Assembly: GCF_040869045.1 (NCBI RefSeq) | Contig: NC_090322.1 | Location: forward strand, 193,687,477-193,751,476 | DNA from: Eurosta solidaginis | Taxonomy: Eukaryota > Arthropoda > Insecta > Diptera > Tephritidae | DNA length: 64,000 nt | Reading direction: 5' to 3' | Shown: in pieces, positions 1-10,014 of the stretch | Layout: every line of letters starts with the position of its first letter | Numbering within the stretch: the stretch's first letter is position 1 | The notes under the pieces: generated by a model | What the model was told of the DNA's origin: nothing | Seen by the model: only the letters and a program-made list of their open reading frames with translations | The model's database searches: none | Translations under genes and position numbers: made by a program

Positions 1-350
1 GCTCGATTCAAACTGAATTACTTCTTACTCGCCTGCCCCGCTTTTATAGTTTACGCTGCATACTTCTAGGCTCTTCGATTTCCAGAAGTTACTAGTTAGT
101 TTCGGCTACAAAATCGCCAGCCACAACTACGTGCACAAATTATTGCTCTCTCTTGTCACAACTCAGATAAGATATATGCATGTGTTTGTGCATTGCCGCT
201 CCGCTGCTCGTATACGTACATATGTGTAGACGCAATTATTTATTCGTTTATGTAGATACATAATGATTGAATTATTGATGTGAATTCACGTCACTGCTTA
301 ACATCGCTTAGAGACGATAGCATCGCTTAGTGCTGCTAACATTCGTTACA
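1..350 (-). repeat. Partial LTR, gypsy A-related family
   Basis: Read on the minus strand, the block begins at 350 with TGTAACGAATGTTAGC, close to the gypsy A LTR start (TGTTACGAATATTAGC). It continues with the same order of motifs as the gypsy A LTR: the ACGTGAATTCACATCA region, the ATAATGATTGAATTATT-like stretch and the CGTATACGAGCAGCGGAG stretch. The window edge truncates it. The element it belonged to may lie outside the window, or this may be a solo LTR. Confidence 0.8.
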
Positions 351-479
351 ATATTTTCTTTGAACTGAGCGCATCAATACATGAGCATTATAAAAAGATA
401 ACAATATATTATTTAAAAAGTTTATTTATTTATTCTGATTAATTGTTAAATTTGTAGACTAATAAATAAATAAATTAGG

Positions 480-1680
480 CATCTCGAGTATATATCACAA
501 TTAACTAACAATATTCCGCATATTTCTGGGAAAGATAATGTTGTCGCAGAGGCACTTTAGAGAATCTCAGAGATTGATGTACTAGTACAGGAACTTAATC
601 TTAAGAATTGAAAAAATTATGAATTAAAAAGTCTTATTCAAAACTCACAATATTCGTATAAAATAGTAAAAGTCAAAACACCGTTTTCGAATTTAACCAT
701 TTATTGTGAAGAGTATATTGAGAAACCCAGACCTTATACTCCAAACAGTTTAGGGAAAGAGGTATTTGTAATAATATTAGCCACCCAGGTATCAAGGCTA
801 CACGACGACTCATAACCTCCAAATACTTCTGGCCTTTTATGAGAAAAAAGTAAATGAGTTACCAAAATATATTAAATGTCAGATTTCAAAGATTTATAAG
901 CATTTTAATTCTCCAATTATAAAAATAGGAATTCCTAAAGGAAGAATTAGTCATATATGTATATACACGTATAGTCGGTCCGTTACCAATGTCGAATAGA
1001 TTTCGTTATATTTTAACAACGCAATGGCCTGAAGCGTATCATTTAAGAAAGGCTACAGCAAAATCTATTGTTTAAAAGTTTATTAAGCAATATATCCCAC
1101 GTTTTGGTGTACCATATCATATAACGAGTGACGAAGACCCAGCGGGTTAGGGGGTTAGAATATACCCGCGGTAGGTATACCTGCCATAAGAGGCGACTAA
1201 AATACCGGATTCAAAGGGTTTGTGTAGCGCAGCCCTTTCAGGTTACCAGCGCAATACATAGCTTATCCAAATCCAATTGTCAACCTTACCTATCCGTGGC
1301 GAATCCTGTTTCATTAACAGGCTCTGGCGACCCCGAACTCCTCATGGATCTAGGGGGTGGGAGGGCGGAATGGCCTAGAAGGTCTATGTGCTCATAACAA
1401 ATCGTTCCCGAGATTGTCGGGGAGTGTCCTTATCGGTACAACAACAACAACAATAACAACAACGAGTGACCAAGGTGAACCTACAATTTACTTCAAACAT
1501 TTTTCGTGAAATGGCAAATTATGTTTGAAGTTAGTTAATAACAACTCCTACATACCATCCGCAAGCGAATGGAATGACAGAAAGGTTTCATCGTCAGCTA
1601 AATGCTTCCATTATTGTTCGTAGTAATCCAAACAATTGGTCAGAGGAACTGTCAATAATTATACTCAGCTGAGCAAAACT
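480..1680 (+). pseudogene. Decayed Ty3/gypsy pol (RNase H end to integrase)
   Basis: Short readable pieces in changing frames match the end of a gypsy RNase H (ISGKDNVVAEAL near 510-550) and then an integrase. The integrase pieces are a zinc-binding segment with SHPGIKATRRLITSKYFWPF (about 780-840), a core segment with VGPLPMSNRF and WPEAYHLRKA (970-1070), the FGVPYHITSD segment (1100-1132), and NGMTERFHRQLNASI (1568-1620). Stops and frameshifts are frequent, so it is inactive. A SINE-like element splits it at 1133-1460, and removing that insert restores the frame across the joint. It belongs to a different gypsy family from gypsy A at 7231. No LTRs can be assigned to it. Confidence 0.75.
1133..1460 (+). 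mobile_element. CAA-tailed SINE-like element, copy 1
   Basis: This roughly 330-bp non-coding element is flanked by a perfect 10-bp target-site duplication, AACGAGTGAC, at 1123-1132 and 1461-1470. It ends in a (CAA)n tract. It starts near CCCAGCGGGTTAGGGGG and includes the conserved ACTAGGGGGTGGGAGGG-like block. Compared with the copy at 5172-5580 it lacks most of the region between the CATATAAATCG block and the final hairpin. It inserted into the decayed integrase gene. Confidence 0.85.
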
Positions 1681-3390
1681 CACAGAGTATATTAACTTTG
1701 TTCGCATAATGGTAATCCGTAACGGCATAAACTAATCGAGATAGATATAGACTTCTATATATCAAAATGATCTGGGCGAAAAAAGAAATTTAATTAGCCA
1801 TGTCCGTCCGTCCGTCCGTAAACACGATAACTTGAGTAAATTTTGAGGTATCTTAATGAAATTTTGTATGTAGGTCCTGGGCACTCATCTCAGATCGCTA
1901 TTTAAAATGAACGAAATCGGACTATAACCACGCCCACTTTTTCGATATCGAAAATTTTGAAAAAACCAAAAACTGCGATAATTCATTACAAAAGACGGAT
2001 AAAGCGATGAAACTTGGTAGGTGGGCTGACCTTATGACGTAGAATAGAAAATTAGTAAAATATTGGACAATGGGCGTGGCACCGCCCACTTTTGAAAGAA
2101 GGTAATTTGAAAGTTTTGCAAGCCGTAATTTGGCAGTCGTTGAAGATATCATGATGAAATTTGGCAAGAGCGTTACTCTTATTCCTATATATATATGCTA
2201 AATAAAAACGAACACGCCCACTTTAAAAATAAATTTTTTTTAAGTCAAATTATAACAAAAAATTGCATATCTTTACAGTATATAAGTAAATTATGTCAAC
2301 ATTCAACGCCAGTAATGATATGGTGCAACAAAATACAAAAATAAAGGAAAATTTCAAAATGGGCGTGGCTCCGCCCTTTTTCATTTAATTTGTCTAGAAT
2401 ACTTTTAATGCCATATGTCGAACAAAAATTTACCAATCCTTGTGAAATTTGGTAGGGGCTTAGATTCTAGGACGATAACTGTTTTCTGTGAAAAAAAGCG
2501 GAATCGGTTGAAGCCGCGCCCAGTTTTTATACACAGTCGACCGTATGTCCTTCCGCTTGGCCCTTAACACGATAACTTGAGCAAAAATCGATATATCTTA
2601 ACTAAACTTAGTTCACGTACTTATCTGAACTCACTTTATCTTGGTATAAAATATGGCGGGTATCCGACTATGACCACGCCCACTTTTGCGATATCGAAAA
2701 TTACGAAAACTGAAAAAAATGCCATAATTCTATACCAAATACGAAAAAAGGGATGAAACATGGTAATTGGATTGGTTTATTGACGCAAAATATAACTTTA
2801 GAAAAAACTTTGTAAAATGGGTGTGACACCTACCATATTAAGTAGAAGAAAATGAAAAAGTTCTGCAGGGCGAAATCAAAAGCCGTTGGAATCATGGCAG
2901 GAATACAGTTCGTGGTATTACATATATAAATAAATTAGCGGTACCCGACAGATGATGTTCTGGATCACCCTGGTCCACATTTTGGTTGATATCTCGAAAA
3001 GGCCTTCACATATACAACTCAGGCCCACTCCCTTTTAAAACCCCCACTAATACCTTTCATTTGATTCCCATATTGTACAAACACATTCTAGAGTCACCCC
3101 TGGTCCACCTTTATGGCGATATCTAGAAAAGGCGTCGACCTATAGAACTAAGGCCCACTACCTTTTAAAATACTCATTAACGCCTTTCATTTGATTCCCA
3201 TATCGTACAAACACACTCTAGAGTCACCCTTGGTCCACCTTTATGGCGATATCCCGAAATGGCGTCGACCTATAGAACTATGGCCCACTCCCTTTTAAAA
3301 TACTCTTTAATACCTTCCATTTGATACCCATGTCATACAAACACATTCCAGGGTTACCCTAGGTATGTTCGGTTACACCCGTTCTTATTT
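1681..3390 (-). repeat. Large non-coding dispersed repeat (CGCCCACTTT-rich)
   Basis: The block has recurrent CGCCCACTTTT / GGGCGTGG motifs, a (GTCC)n-like run at 1803-1818 (GTCCGTCCGTCCGTCC), and repeated 'cgataacttgag' and 'gatatcgaaaa' phrases. Near 3360-3385 it carries GTATGTTCGGTTACACCCG. The reverse complement of that motif is near-identical to the head of the repeat at 5642-6568 (GTTCGGGTGAAACCGAACAT), so the two lie in opposite orientation. No coding capacity is visible. It looks like a dispersed non-coding repeat family, probably a non-autonomous element. I recall similar blocks as common in tephritid genomes, but could not check this. Confidence 0.65.
2960..3349. repeat. Three tandem 130-bp units
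   Basis: The landmark GAGTCACCC...TGGTCCACC recurs at about 2961 (variant), 3091, 3221 and again as a degenerate start at 3351, giving an exact 130-bp spacing. Each unit contains GGCGATATC (or a variant), GGCCCACT-CCTTTTAAAA and CCTTTCATTTGAT-CCCAT. It lies inside the larger dispersed repeat. Confidence 0.85.
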
Positions 3391-4124
3391 TAAGGAAGAT
3401 TTGGGGGCAACTCCTTCAGAATTGGCCTCTTTTCAGAATTATTAATTGAATTGAAGTTTTTGTTTCTAAATTTTAGGTCTAACTTATCACATCACATTAC
3501 TTCGATAAAATATATATGCCCACTTGTTTAAAATCATGCAAACTGATTTTGTTAAGGCTAAAATAAGAAATCTAGTTTAAGCAGCCTTTATGAAGGGCAT
3601 TTCGAAGTTTCTTAGCTAATTATTTCAAATTGCTAAAAGGCTAGATTTACAAAAATAAAAAACTAAGAAAGGCTAAATAAGAATTTTAAGGCTAAGAAAA
3701 AAAAGCTAAAAGTTTAAGGCAACTTTTTATGCGTTTTGTTAATTTTATTCATAAAAGATATAACAGAATAAAAAACTCGAATTAATTTTTACTCCAATTT
3801 CATAAAAAATAAAAAATAAATAGTTAGCAGATGCTATCTGTGTTTTAATTTAAAAGGGATACATGACAAATAAAACGCCACTATAGTCTATAAGTTTTCG
3901 TAATATGTTTGAGGTAAATGGTTTTTTATTTGCAAAATAAGAACGCCGATAAAACTATTTTCAATAAGGAAATCTACTTTTTGTCCTTTTAAAGCACCCA
4001 TGAAAGATGTAAACTCTACATTCCGCACTGTCTGAGAACCTCTTTCCAGTTTTTCGTATGTGTTTTATTTTCATGATGCTTTCGGGGCTGGCGAGAGGAA
4101 TCCTGTTACAAATATCATGTACAT
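3391..4124. other. AT-rich stretch, no gene seen
   Basis: This is AT-rich sequence with many short 'aaaggcta' and 'gctaaa' words between 3550 and 3720. I see no open frame with recognisable similarity, no RNA gene and no clear element ends. Confidence 0.5.
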
Positions 4125-4372
4125 AGTTAGCAGGCGAGGCTTTGACTGTCCCAAGTTCCTCATGGAACTAGGGGGTGGGGAGGGCGGTATGGCCTAGAAG
4201 GTTTAATGTAGTCATATTAATCGTTCCCGAGATGGTCGGGCTAGTACCTTAATGGTGCTTTGTTACCGGAACGTGCCGGATCTATATCCGGCAAAGGACC
4301 ACCAACATCGATAACATTCCCCAAAGGCTTCGGGGAGTGTCGTTATCGTAAATACAACAACATGAACAACAA
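4125..4372 (+). mobile_element. CAA-tailed SINE-like element, copy 2 (5'-truncated)
   Basis: This block shares the 3' half of the family: CTAGGGGGTGGGGAGGGCGG, then GTTACCGGAACGTGCCGGAT, then the hairpin CCCCAAAGGCTTCGGGG, then an interrupted ACAACAACATGAACAAC tail. The 5' third seen at 5172 is missing. The left boundary is approximate. Confidence 0.75.
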
Positions 4373-4434
4373 CATGAATATGAATAAAGGAATTTGAAGT
4401 CAGATGGTGTCATATTATAAGTCCAAGCAAATTT

Positions 4435-4725
4435 ATATGTGCAATTAAACTTATAATAAGGTTATACTATGGTACACCAATTCTTATTCAACCTTGGTAT
4501 TATAACAGCTTATGTAAGCCTGATTTTGGGTGGGCTATATATATATAAGCCTTATATAAAAGGTCCTAATACCGCGAGTAGTTTCTTTTAATAAGGCCTT
4601 ATGTAAGTAAGACTTATTTTTGTTGGCCCATAAGCCTTATAATAAAGGTGTTTTATTCTACCGCATGGCTTATAATAATTCCTTACGTAAGTTGTACTTT
4701 ATATGAGTTATAAGCCTTACACACA
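4435..4725. repeat. Short AT-rich repeat with AAGCCTTATA words
   Basis: The word AAGCCTTA or its complement TAAGGCTT/TAAGGCCTTA occurs many times, and there are palindromic pieces such as ATAAGGCCTTAT near 4592. It could be a small inverted-repeat (MITE-like) element, but I cannot define clean ends or a target duplication. Confidence 0.35.
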
Positions 4726-5171
4726 ACGGTATCTTTCAAATAAATAGTATGCCTGTTGGCATACATAAGTACAGAAAAACAAGGAGTTTTCCCATTCGTG
4801 TCGATGCGATTTGCAACGGGTCGAGTCCGTCGTTTTACGCACCATATATGTATCATTGCATAGCCCTTTTGTATATATGTGGATTTAGAAACCCAGTTAA
4901 ATGTTTCGCTCAGAATCGGTTTCGAAGCAGATGAAACAGTCATAGAATCGAGTGGCAAACACACAGAACGAAAATGATAAAAGGTTGATGTTGCCTTAAT
5001 AAAGTTACTACGCCTACCATAATGCCAACATTATCTATCTGTTCCCCTTAATTTTTTTAAATCAATGTTCTTAAAATTGAATCTGCATAAAACTTTTTAT
5101 CTAGATTTTCTAAAACAACAAGAACAAGCTAAAAAAAAGTTAAAGAAAAGCATAAAGCTTTTAAAGCTTAA
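4726..5171. other. No gene seen
   Basis: The open frames of 60-93 codons here overlap each other on both strands and resemble no family I know. I read the stretch as non-coding. Confidence 0.5.
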
Positions 5172-5580
5172 CCCCAGCGGGTTAGGGGGTGAGAATATAT
5201 CCGCGCTAGGTATGCCTGTCGTAAGAAGCGACGAAAATACCAGATTCAAGGGGCTGTGTAGCGCAACCCTGGTTGCCAGCGCAATATATAGCTTTTCCAA
5301 ACCCAATTGTCAACCTCACCTATCCGCGGCGAATCCTGTTTCACTAACAGACGAGGCTCTGGCGACCCCAAGCTACTCATGGAACTAGGGGGTGGGGAGG
5401 AACGGATGGCCTTGAAGGTTTAATGTGGTCATATAAATCGTTCCCGTGATGGTCGGGCTAGCACCTTAATGGTGCTGTGTTACCGGAGCGTACCGGATCT
5501 GTATCCGGAAAAGGACCATCACATCGATAAAACTCCCCAAAGCCTTCGGGGAGCAACCTTATCGCTACAACAACAACAAA
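5172..5580 (+). mobile_element. CAA-tailed SINE-like element, copy 3 (most complete)
   Basis: This is the most complete copy of the family, about 410 bp. It has a head near CCCCAGCGGGTTAGGGGG, a middle with GCCTGTCGTAAGAAGCGACG, a block GGAACTAGGGGGTGGGGAGG, the pair GTTACCGGAGCGTACCGGAT, a hairpin CCCCAAAGCCTTCGGGG, and an end GCTACAACAACAACAAA. The flanks AAAGCTTAA (5163-5171) and AAAGCTAAA (5586-5594) may be an imperfect target duplication. No protein is encoded. The 3' tail resembles that of the 2A LINE in this window, which suggests that LINE's machinery moves it (inference). Confidence 0.8.
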
Positions 5581-5641
5581 AACATAAAGCTAAATCGCAA
5601 CTTTTCAAGCTAAACGGAGAAAAAAGCTAAATCTAGCTTGA

Positions 5642-6568
5642 AACAAGTAAGGAAGTCTAAGTTCGGGTGAAACCGAACATTAAATACCCAGCTGTACACT
5701 TGAAATGCTGTTGTTGTTTGTTTTGTGTGCTTAATAGTGTTACAAGGATGCGCAATAATACATATACATATGGTTCTATTCTGAACTAATTTTTCTTCGA
5801 GTTATGGCTCCCGAAACAGGAAATTGCTTGGTCATAAAAGGGGTGGTACCACGCCCATTTTTTAAAATTTAAGTTTTTCGTATTTATTTAAATCCACTTG
5901 GGAAATGAAATGCCATTGATATAAAGCTCTTTTTCGCAAAGATATAGCTTATTTTATTCGCCCACGACCCTTCTAAAAATCTTTTATATAAAAGTGGGCG
6001 TGGTCCTTAACCGATTTCGTTAATTTTTCTTCGAATCATTCCTTATAGTAAAGGCAACATCTCTGCCGAATTTTGTTACGATAGGTTTAACGATATTTGA
6101 TTTATGATTAATATTTGTAAAATTGATTTGATCACAAGTGGGTGGTGCTACGGCCATTTTAAAAAAATTTTTTCAAATTTTTAAGAAGAGTCAATATCAG
6201 TCCACACGTCAAATTTCAACATTCTAGGTGTATTATTTACTAAATAATCAGGTTTTTTGTGTTTTCCAAAATGTTATATATATAAAAAGTGGGCGTGTTT
6301 ATCATCCGATTTCGCTCATTTTCAATGCCAATCTGTTCTGGGTCCAGATAAGCTCGTGTACCAAATTTGGTGAAGATATCTCAATATTTACTCAAGTTAT
6401 CGTGTTAACGGGCAGACGGACGGACGGATATGGCTCAATCAATTTTTTCGATACTGATGATTTTGATATATGAAAGTCTATATATATCTCGATTCCTTTA
6501 TACCTGTACAATCAACCGTTATCCAATCAAAGTTATAATACCCTGTGTACAAGTACAGCTGGGTATAA
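5642..6568 (+). repeat. Non-coding dispersed repeat (opposite copy of the 1681-3390 family)
   Basis: It opens with AAGTAAGGAAGTCTAAGTTC and CCGAACATTAAATACCCAGC, and closes with ATACCCTGTGTACAAGTACA and GCTGGGTATAAA. The ends therefore carry an inverted pair around TACCCAGCTGTAC / GTACAGCTGGGTA. The interior has GTGGGCGTGG/CGCCCA motifs and a GACGGACGGACGG run near 6415-6428, as in the 1681-3390 copy but in the other direction. The 81-codon frame inside is not recognisable and I treat it as chance. Confidence 0.7.
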
Positions 6569-7230
6569 AAAGCTAAAATGGCAACACTGATCGTGAGTAG
6601 ATTATGACACTCACTCACTGTTGCATGAATGTATTTTATTTAATCATATAATAACTTCAATTTATAACTAAATACTCTAATTCATAAATACATGTTATGA
6701 ATTTTGTGTTTGTTTAAGAATATGTGTTCAAATGAATAATTTCTTTTATTTCAATATAACTTGAACAAATTAATTTATTAAATAAGGACACCACAGGGAG
6801 CTTTGATGTGTACAAGTTAAACAGATGTGGGGACAGGGCGCCACCTTCTAATTCTTCTAATATTACTGATAATTTATTTATTTGAAACTTTCGTTTTATC
6901 TAGGATTTTTATCTATAAAATGTTCAGCCCGATTCAACACAAAAATTCCTTGCGGGTTTTTTTCCTTCTCCCATTCCTAGTATTCTAAATAAAAATTCCT
7001 TATGTGCTTTTTCACTTCTCCCTTTCCTCTTATTCTGAACAATATTCGAAAAAGCGGAAACCGGTTATGGGAGAAAAGTAGGTATTATGAATGTGAGTTA
7101 GAGGGAGATTTCTCTGCCATTTCTTAGTAGTTTTTTTCACTTGTTAAATTAAGTGAATGCATCAAAATAGTTCAAGTAAATTGGTTCTTTTAAGAGAAAC
7201 ACTTTTTTGTACAAATTTGTGCTAAAATAT
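6569..7230. other. AT-rich spacer, no gene seen
   Basis: This is low-complexity AT-rich sequence upstream of gypsy A. Two similar phrases (AAAAATTCCTT at about 6940 and 6990) form a weak direct repeat. The last bases, ATAT at 7227-7230, are the left target-site duplication of gypsy A. Confidence 0.5.
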
Positions 7231-7629
7231 TGTTACGAATATTAGCAAAACTAAGGAGTGCTGCCGTCTCTAAGCCGATGCTAAGCAGTGACGTGAATGC
7301 ACATCAATAATTCAATCATTATGTATCTACATAAACGAAACAATAACTGCGTATACATATATGTACCATGTACGTATACGAGCAGCGGAGAGTCAATGCA
7401 CTAACACATGCATATATCTGAGATACTCCTATAAGTATGCAATGAGAAAAACTATAAAATTGTGCAATTGTAGTTACAGCTGAGAAGTTTGAGAGCTATT
7501 GTACTAGTAGATTCTGGAAGCGCCTAGAAGATGTATAAAATTGTGCAATTTTAGTTATAGCTGAGAAGTTTGAGAGCTCATGGACAATGCTAGTATATTC
7601 TAGAAGATGCGAACGAGGAAACCAGAGAG

Positions 7630-7637
7630 TATAAAAG
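7630..7637 (+). promoter_or_regulatory. TATA box in the 5' LTR
   Basis: TATAAAAG in the context GAGAGTATAAAAGGCCGC, upstream of the AATAAA signal, is where an LTR core promoter is expected. The same motif is kept in the 3' LTR at 13299-13306, and as GAGAGTATAAAAGC in the related gypsy B LTR. Confidence 0.7.
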
Positions 7638-7745
7638 GCCGCAGATGTAGAGGCGCTGGAATTCAGTTTGATTTGAGCTATCAATCAGTTTGGTTATTAA
7701 GCAAGCCATTCGTTGCACAGTTTGAGTGTTATTGTGAAGTACTTT

Positions 7746-7751
7746 AATAAA
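7746..7751 (+). promoter_or_regulatory. AATAAA polyadenylation signal in the LTR
   Basis: AATAAA in the phrase CTTTAATAAAGGCCA, about 110 bp after the TATA box. This fits the R region of an LTR. The 3' LTR equivalent, which would be the functional one for transcript ends, is at 13415-13420. Confidence 0.6.
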
Positions 7752-7857
7752 GGCCATTTTGCATTATTACAAATTGGAGTTATTTATTCAACAGTTTAGT
7801 GATTCGAACTTAGCAGAGGATTGCAAATAAGAGGATTTGCAGCAAATTCGTTACAAT

Positions 7858-7870
7858 TGGTGTCAGAAGA
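7858..7870 (+). promoter_or_regulatory. tRNA primer-binding site (tRNA-Leu type)
   Basis: TGGTGTCAGAAGA starts 2 bp after the LTR. It is complementary to the 3' end of a leucine tRNA (...TTCTGACA plus CCA), which primes minus-strand DNA synthesis in many gypsy elements. The gypsy B element has the equivalent site at 28131-28144. Confidence 0.75.
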
Positions 7871-7914
7871 GGAATTGTTGAATAAATTCCGAAGATTGGG
7901 AATACAACTTGGAC

Positions 7915-9318
7915 ATGGCAAAGTTCAGTGAATTGAAGATCCAGCAACTGAAAAAGGAGTTGGAGAACCGTGGATTAAATACAACTGGCAATAAGATCCA
8001 ACTTCAAGCACGGCTACGAGAGGTAATGGAGTCGCAAGGAATTGATGTGGACGAGTTTGTCTTTTATCCTGATGGGGACGAAACAACAACAAAAATTGAA
8101 GAGAAAAACGAAACATCGCAGACAGTTACGAGCACAGACTTGAACATGATATTGGCTGAATAACTGCTCAAACATCGACAGTGGCATCTCAGCTGGAATC
8201 GCAGGAGACACGTTTAACATCCAAGATGGAAGAACAGAAAACGTATGTCATCTCAACTAGAAGAACAGAAAACGTATATGTCATCACAGATGGAATCCCA
8301 AGAGACACGTATAACATCAAGGATTGAAGCACAAGAAACGCGTATTTCGGAAATGTCAGCACAAATTTCAGCACAGATATCATCCCAGATCTCCACACAA
8401 CTAGAAGAGCAGGAAGTCCGTATATCATCTAAACTGGAAGCGCATATGGAAGAAAACTAACCCAGTTTCATGAGGGCTTCAGTGGTCGACAGGATAACAT
8501 TGAGGCCGAGGTGGATGCTTTGAGAGGACGTATCGAGCAGTTACAACTAAATCGTACAGCAGTTTCAGCGAGTAATCCAAAGGTAAAAACACCATCCTTT
8601 AACGGTTCTGTTCCTTTCCAGGTCTTTAAGCTACAGTTTGAGAAGACCGCAGCAGTGAACAACTGGAATGTGGAAGATAAAGTTGCCGCACTCTTCGTAG
8701 CATTGAAAGGACCAGCTGCCGAAATCTTACAGACTATTCCAGAGTACGAACAGTTATGACGCATTGATGGCTGCTGTAGAACGGCTATACGGAAGCGAAC
8801 ACAGGAAACAGATATTTCAAATAGAATTGCAAAACCGCTACCAAAATGCTAACGAGACTTTGCAGGAGTTTGCTTCGGACATTGAAAGATTGGCTCATCT
8901 TGCAGCAAATGCGGATGCACCCGTGGAATACACGGAAAGAGTGAAGATTCAGAGTTTTATAAATGGCATACGGGACGTCGAAACGAAGCGAGCCACATAC
9001 GCGAACCCAAAGCAAACATTTTCTGAAACGGTATCCCATGCATTGACTCAGGAACCGGCGTCATTATTGAGTAAACCAGCATACAAAGCTCATCGTGTGG
9101 AAGTAGAAAGGCCAGAGTGGGTAGATACAATTTTGAAAGCTCTGAAGGGATCACAACAGAAAAATGCCGGAGTTATGAAATGTTTCAAGTGCGGTAACCC
9201 AGGTCACATTGCACGTCATTGCAGTAGCAATTCCAATAGTTCCAACAATGTGGGTGGCCGTAAACGCAGAGCTGAAGGAGACGAGCAAATCTCCAAATCC
9301 ACTCAATCGTTAAACTAA
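7915..9318 (+). pseudogene. gag: gypsy A gag with SAP domain, coiled coil and zinc knuckle
   Basis: The ATG at 7915 follows the primer site. Residues about 3-36 form a SAP-type helix-loop-helix (motif LKIQQLKKELENRGL, then GNKIQLQARLREV), a fold known for binding DNA. An in-frame TAA at 8161-8163 ends this first piece. Next come repeated glutamine- and glutamate-rich phrases (SQMESQETRITS, RIEAQETRISEM), likely a coiled coil, up to 8460. The capsid-like region starts near 8511 in another frame (PSFNGSVPFQVFKLQFEKTA) and continues from 8764 after a second frame change. A CCHC knuckle, CFKCGNPGHIARHC, lies near 9180-9222 with a basic tail. Gag would package the transcript. Here it is split by a stop and at least two frame changes. 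Confidence 0.85.
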
Positions 9319-9359
9319 AGCGAGTCAGCCGCAAGGGGCGACAGCTGGCTCCCTCAATT

Positions 9360-10014
9360 GAATGCCCCATAATCTCTATCTCGCAAATTGGAAGAAGGTC
9401 AAGCAATCTTACTGTCGGAGGACATGTGGATGGAAAGGAACGTTTACTGACTGTAGATACGGGTGCATCCCATTCCATCATTCGATCATATTTAGTCAAC
9501 AAGAAGATAAGACCATTGCTTGGAGCAAGATTACGTACAGCCACGGGAGAGGACACCCAGGTAATTGGAGAAGTAGAATGTGAAGTAGCAATTGGGAACG
9601 TCACGGTACTTCACAATTTTATAGTGGCAGGTATTGTTTATGAAATCATAATTGAAGGGACTTCTTAATCAACCAAGGCATCAAAATCGATATGCAAAGC
9701 AAGACGATGCGAATAAGAACATGGATGTGCCACTTAATTTCGGCTACGAGAGAGGCTACAGCAGTAAACGAGTGCTGGTGGAAGAGAGTCAGCAAATACC
9801 ACCAAAATCAGAAGCAGTCATCTGGGCAAAGGTTGATGGATATTGTGGGACAAACAAATTGTGGGTTGTCGAAGCAGCAAATAAATCAGCACTGAACATA
9901 CTTGTAGGAAAAACCCTGGCTATGACAAAACAAGATGGACGTATTCCGGTAAGAGTACTAAATGAGGTCAAGTCACCATTCAATTTGACCAAAGGAGCTA
10001 TTTTGGGAAGATGA
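9360..10014 (+). pseudogene. pol: gypsy A aspartic protease and linker
   Basis: The retropepsin active site LLTVDTGASHS (DTG near 9450) and a flap region with LRTATGE mark the protease, which would process Gag-Pol. The first piece ends at 9668. The frame then changes into a 120-codon linker (9652-10014) containing SAVIWAKVDG-like text and ILVGKTLAM, which is typical of the region between PR and RT in gypsy elements. A stop at 10012-10014 separates it from RT. The same protease is found, interrupted, on the minus strand at 24682-24862. Confidence 0.8.

Larger units (their letters stand above)
7231..7855 (+). repeat. 5' LTR of gypsy A
   Basis: TG...CA ends, 625 bp, paired with the 3' LTR at 12900-13524. 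It contains a TATA box and an AATAAA signal, listed separately. An internal near-duplicate phrase, AGCTGAGAAGTTTGAGAGCT, occurs at about 7479-7498 and 7559-7578. Confidence 0.95.

Noticed and set aside
1128..1397. An 89-codon frame in the SINE-like element
   Set aside because: It spans the SINE head and is not kept in other copies; the element shows no coding conservation.
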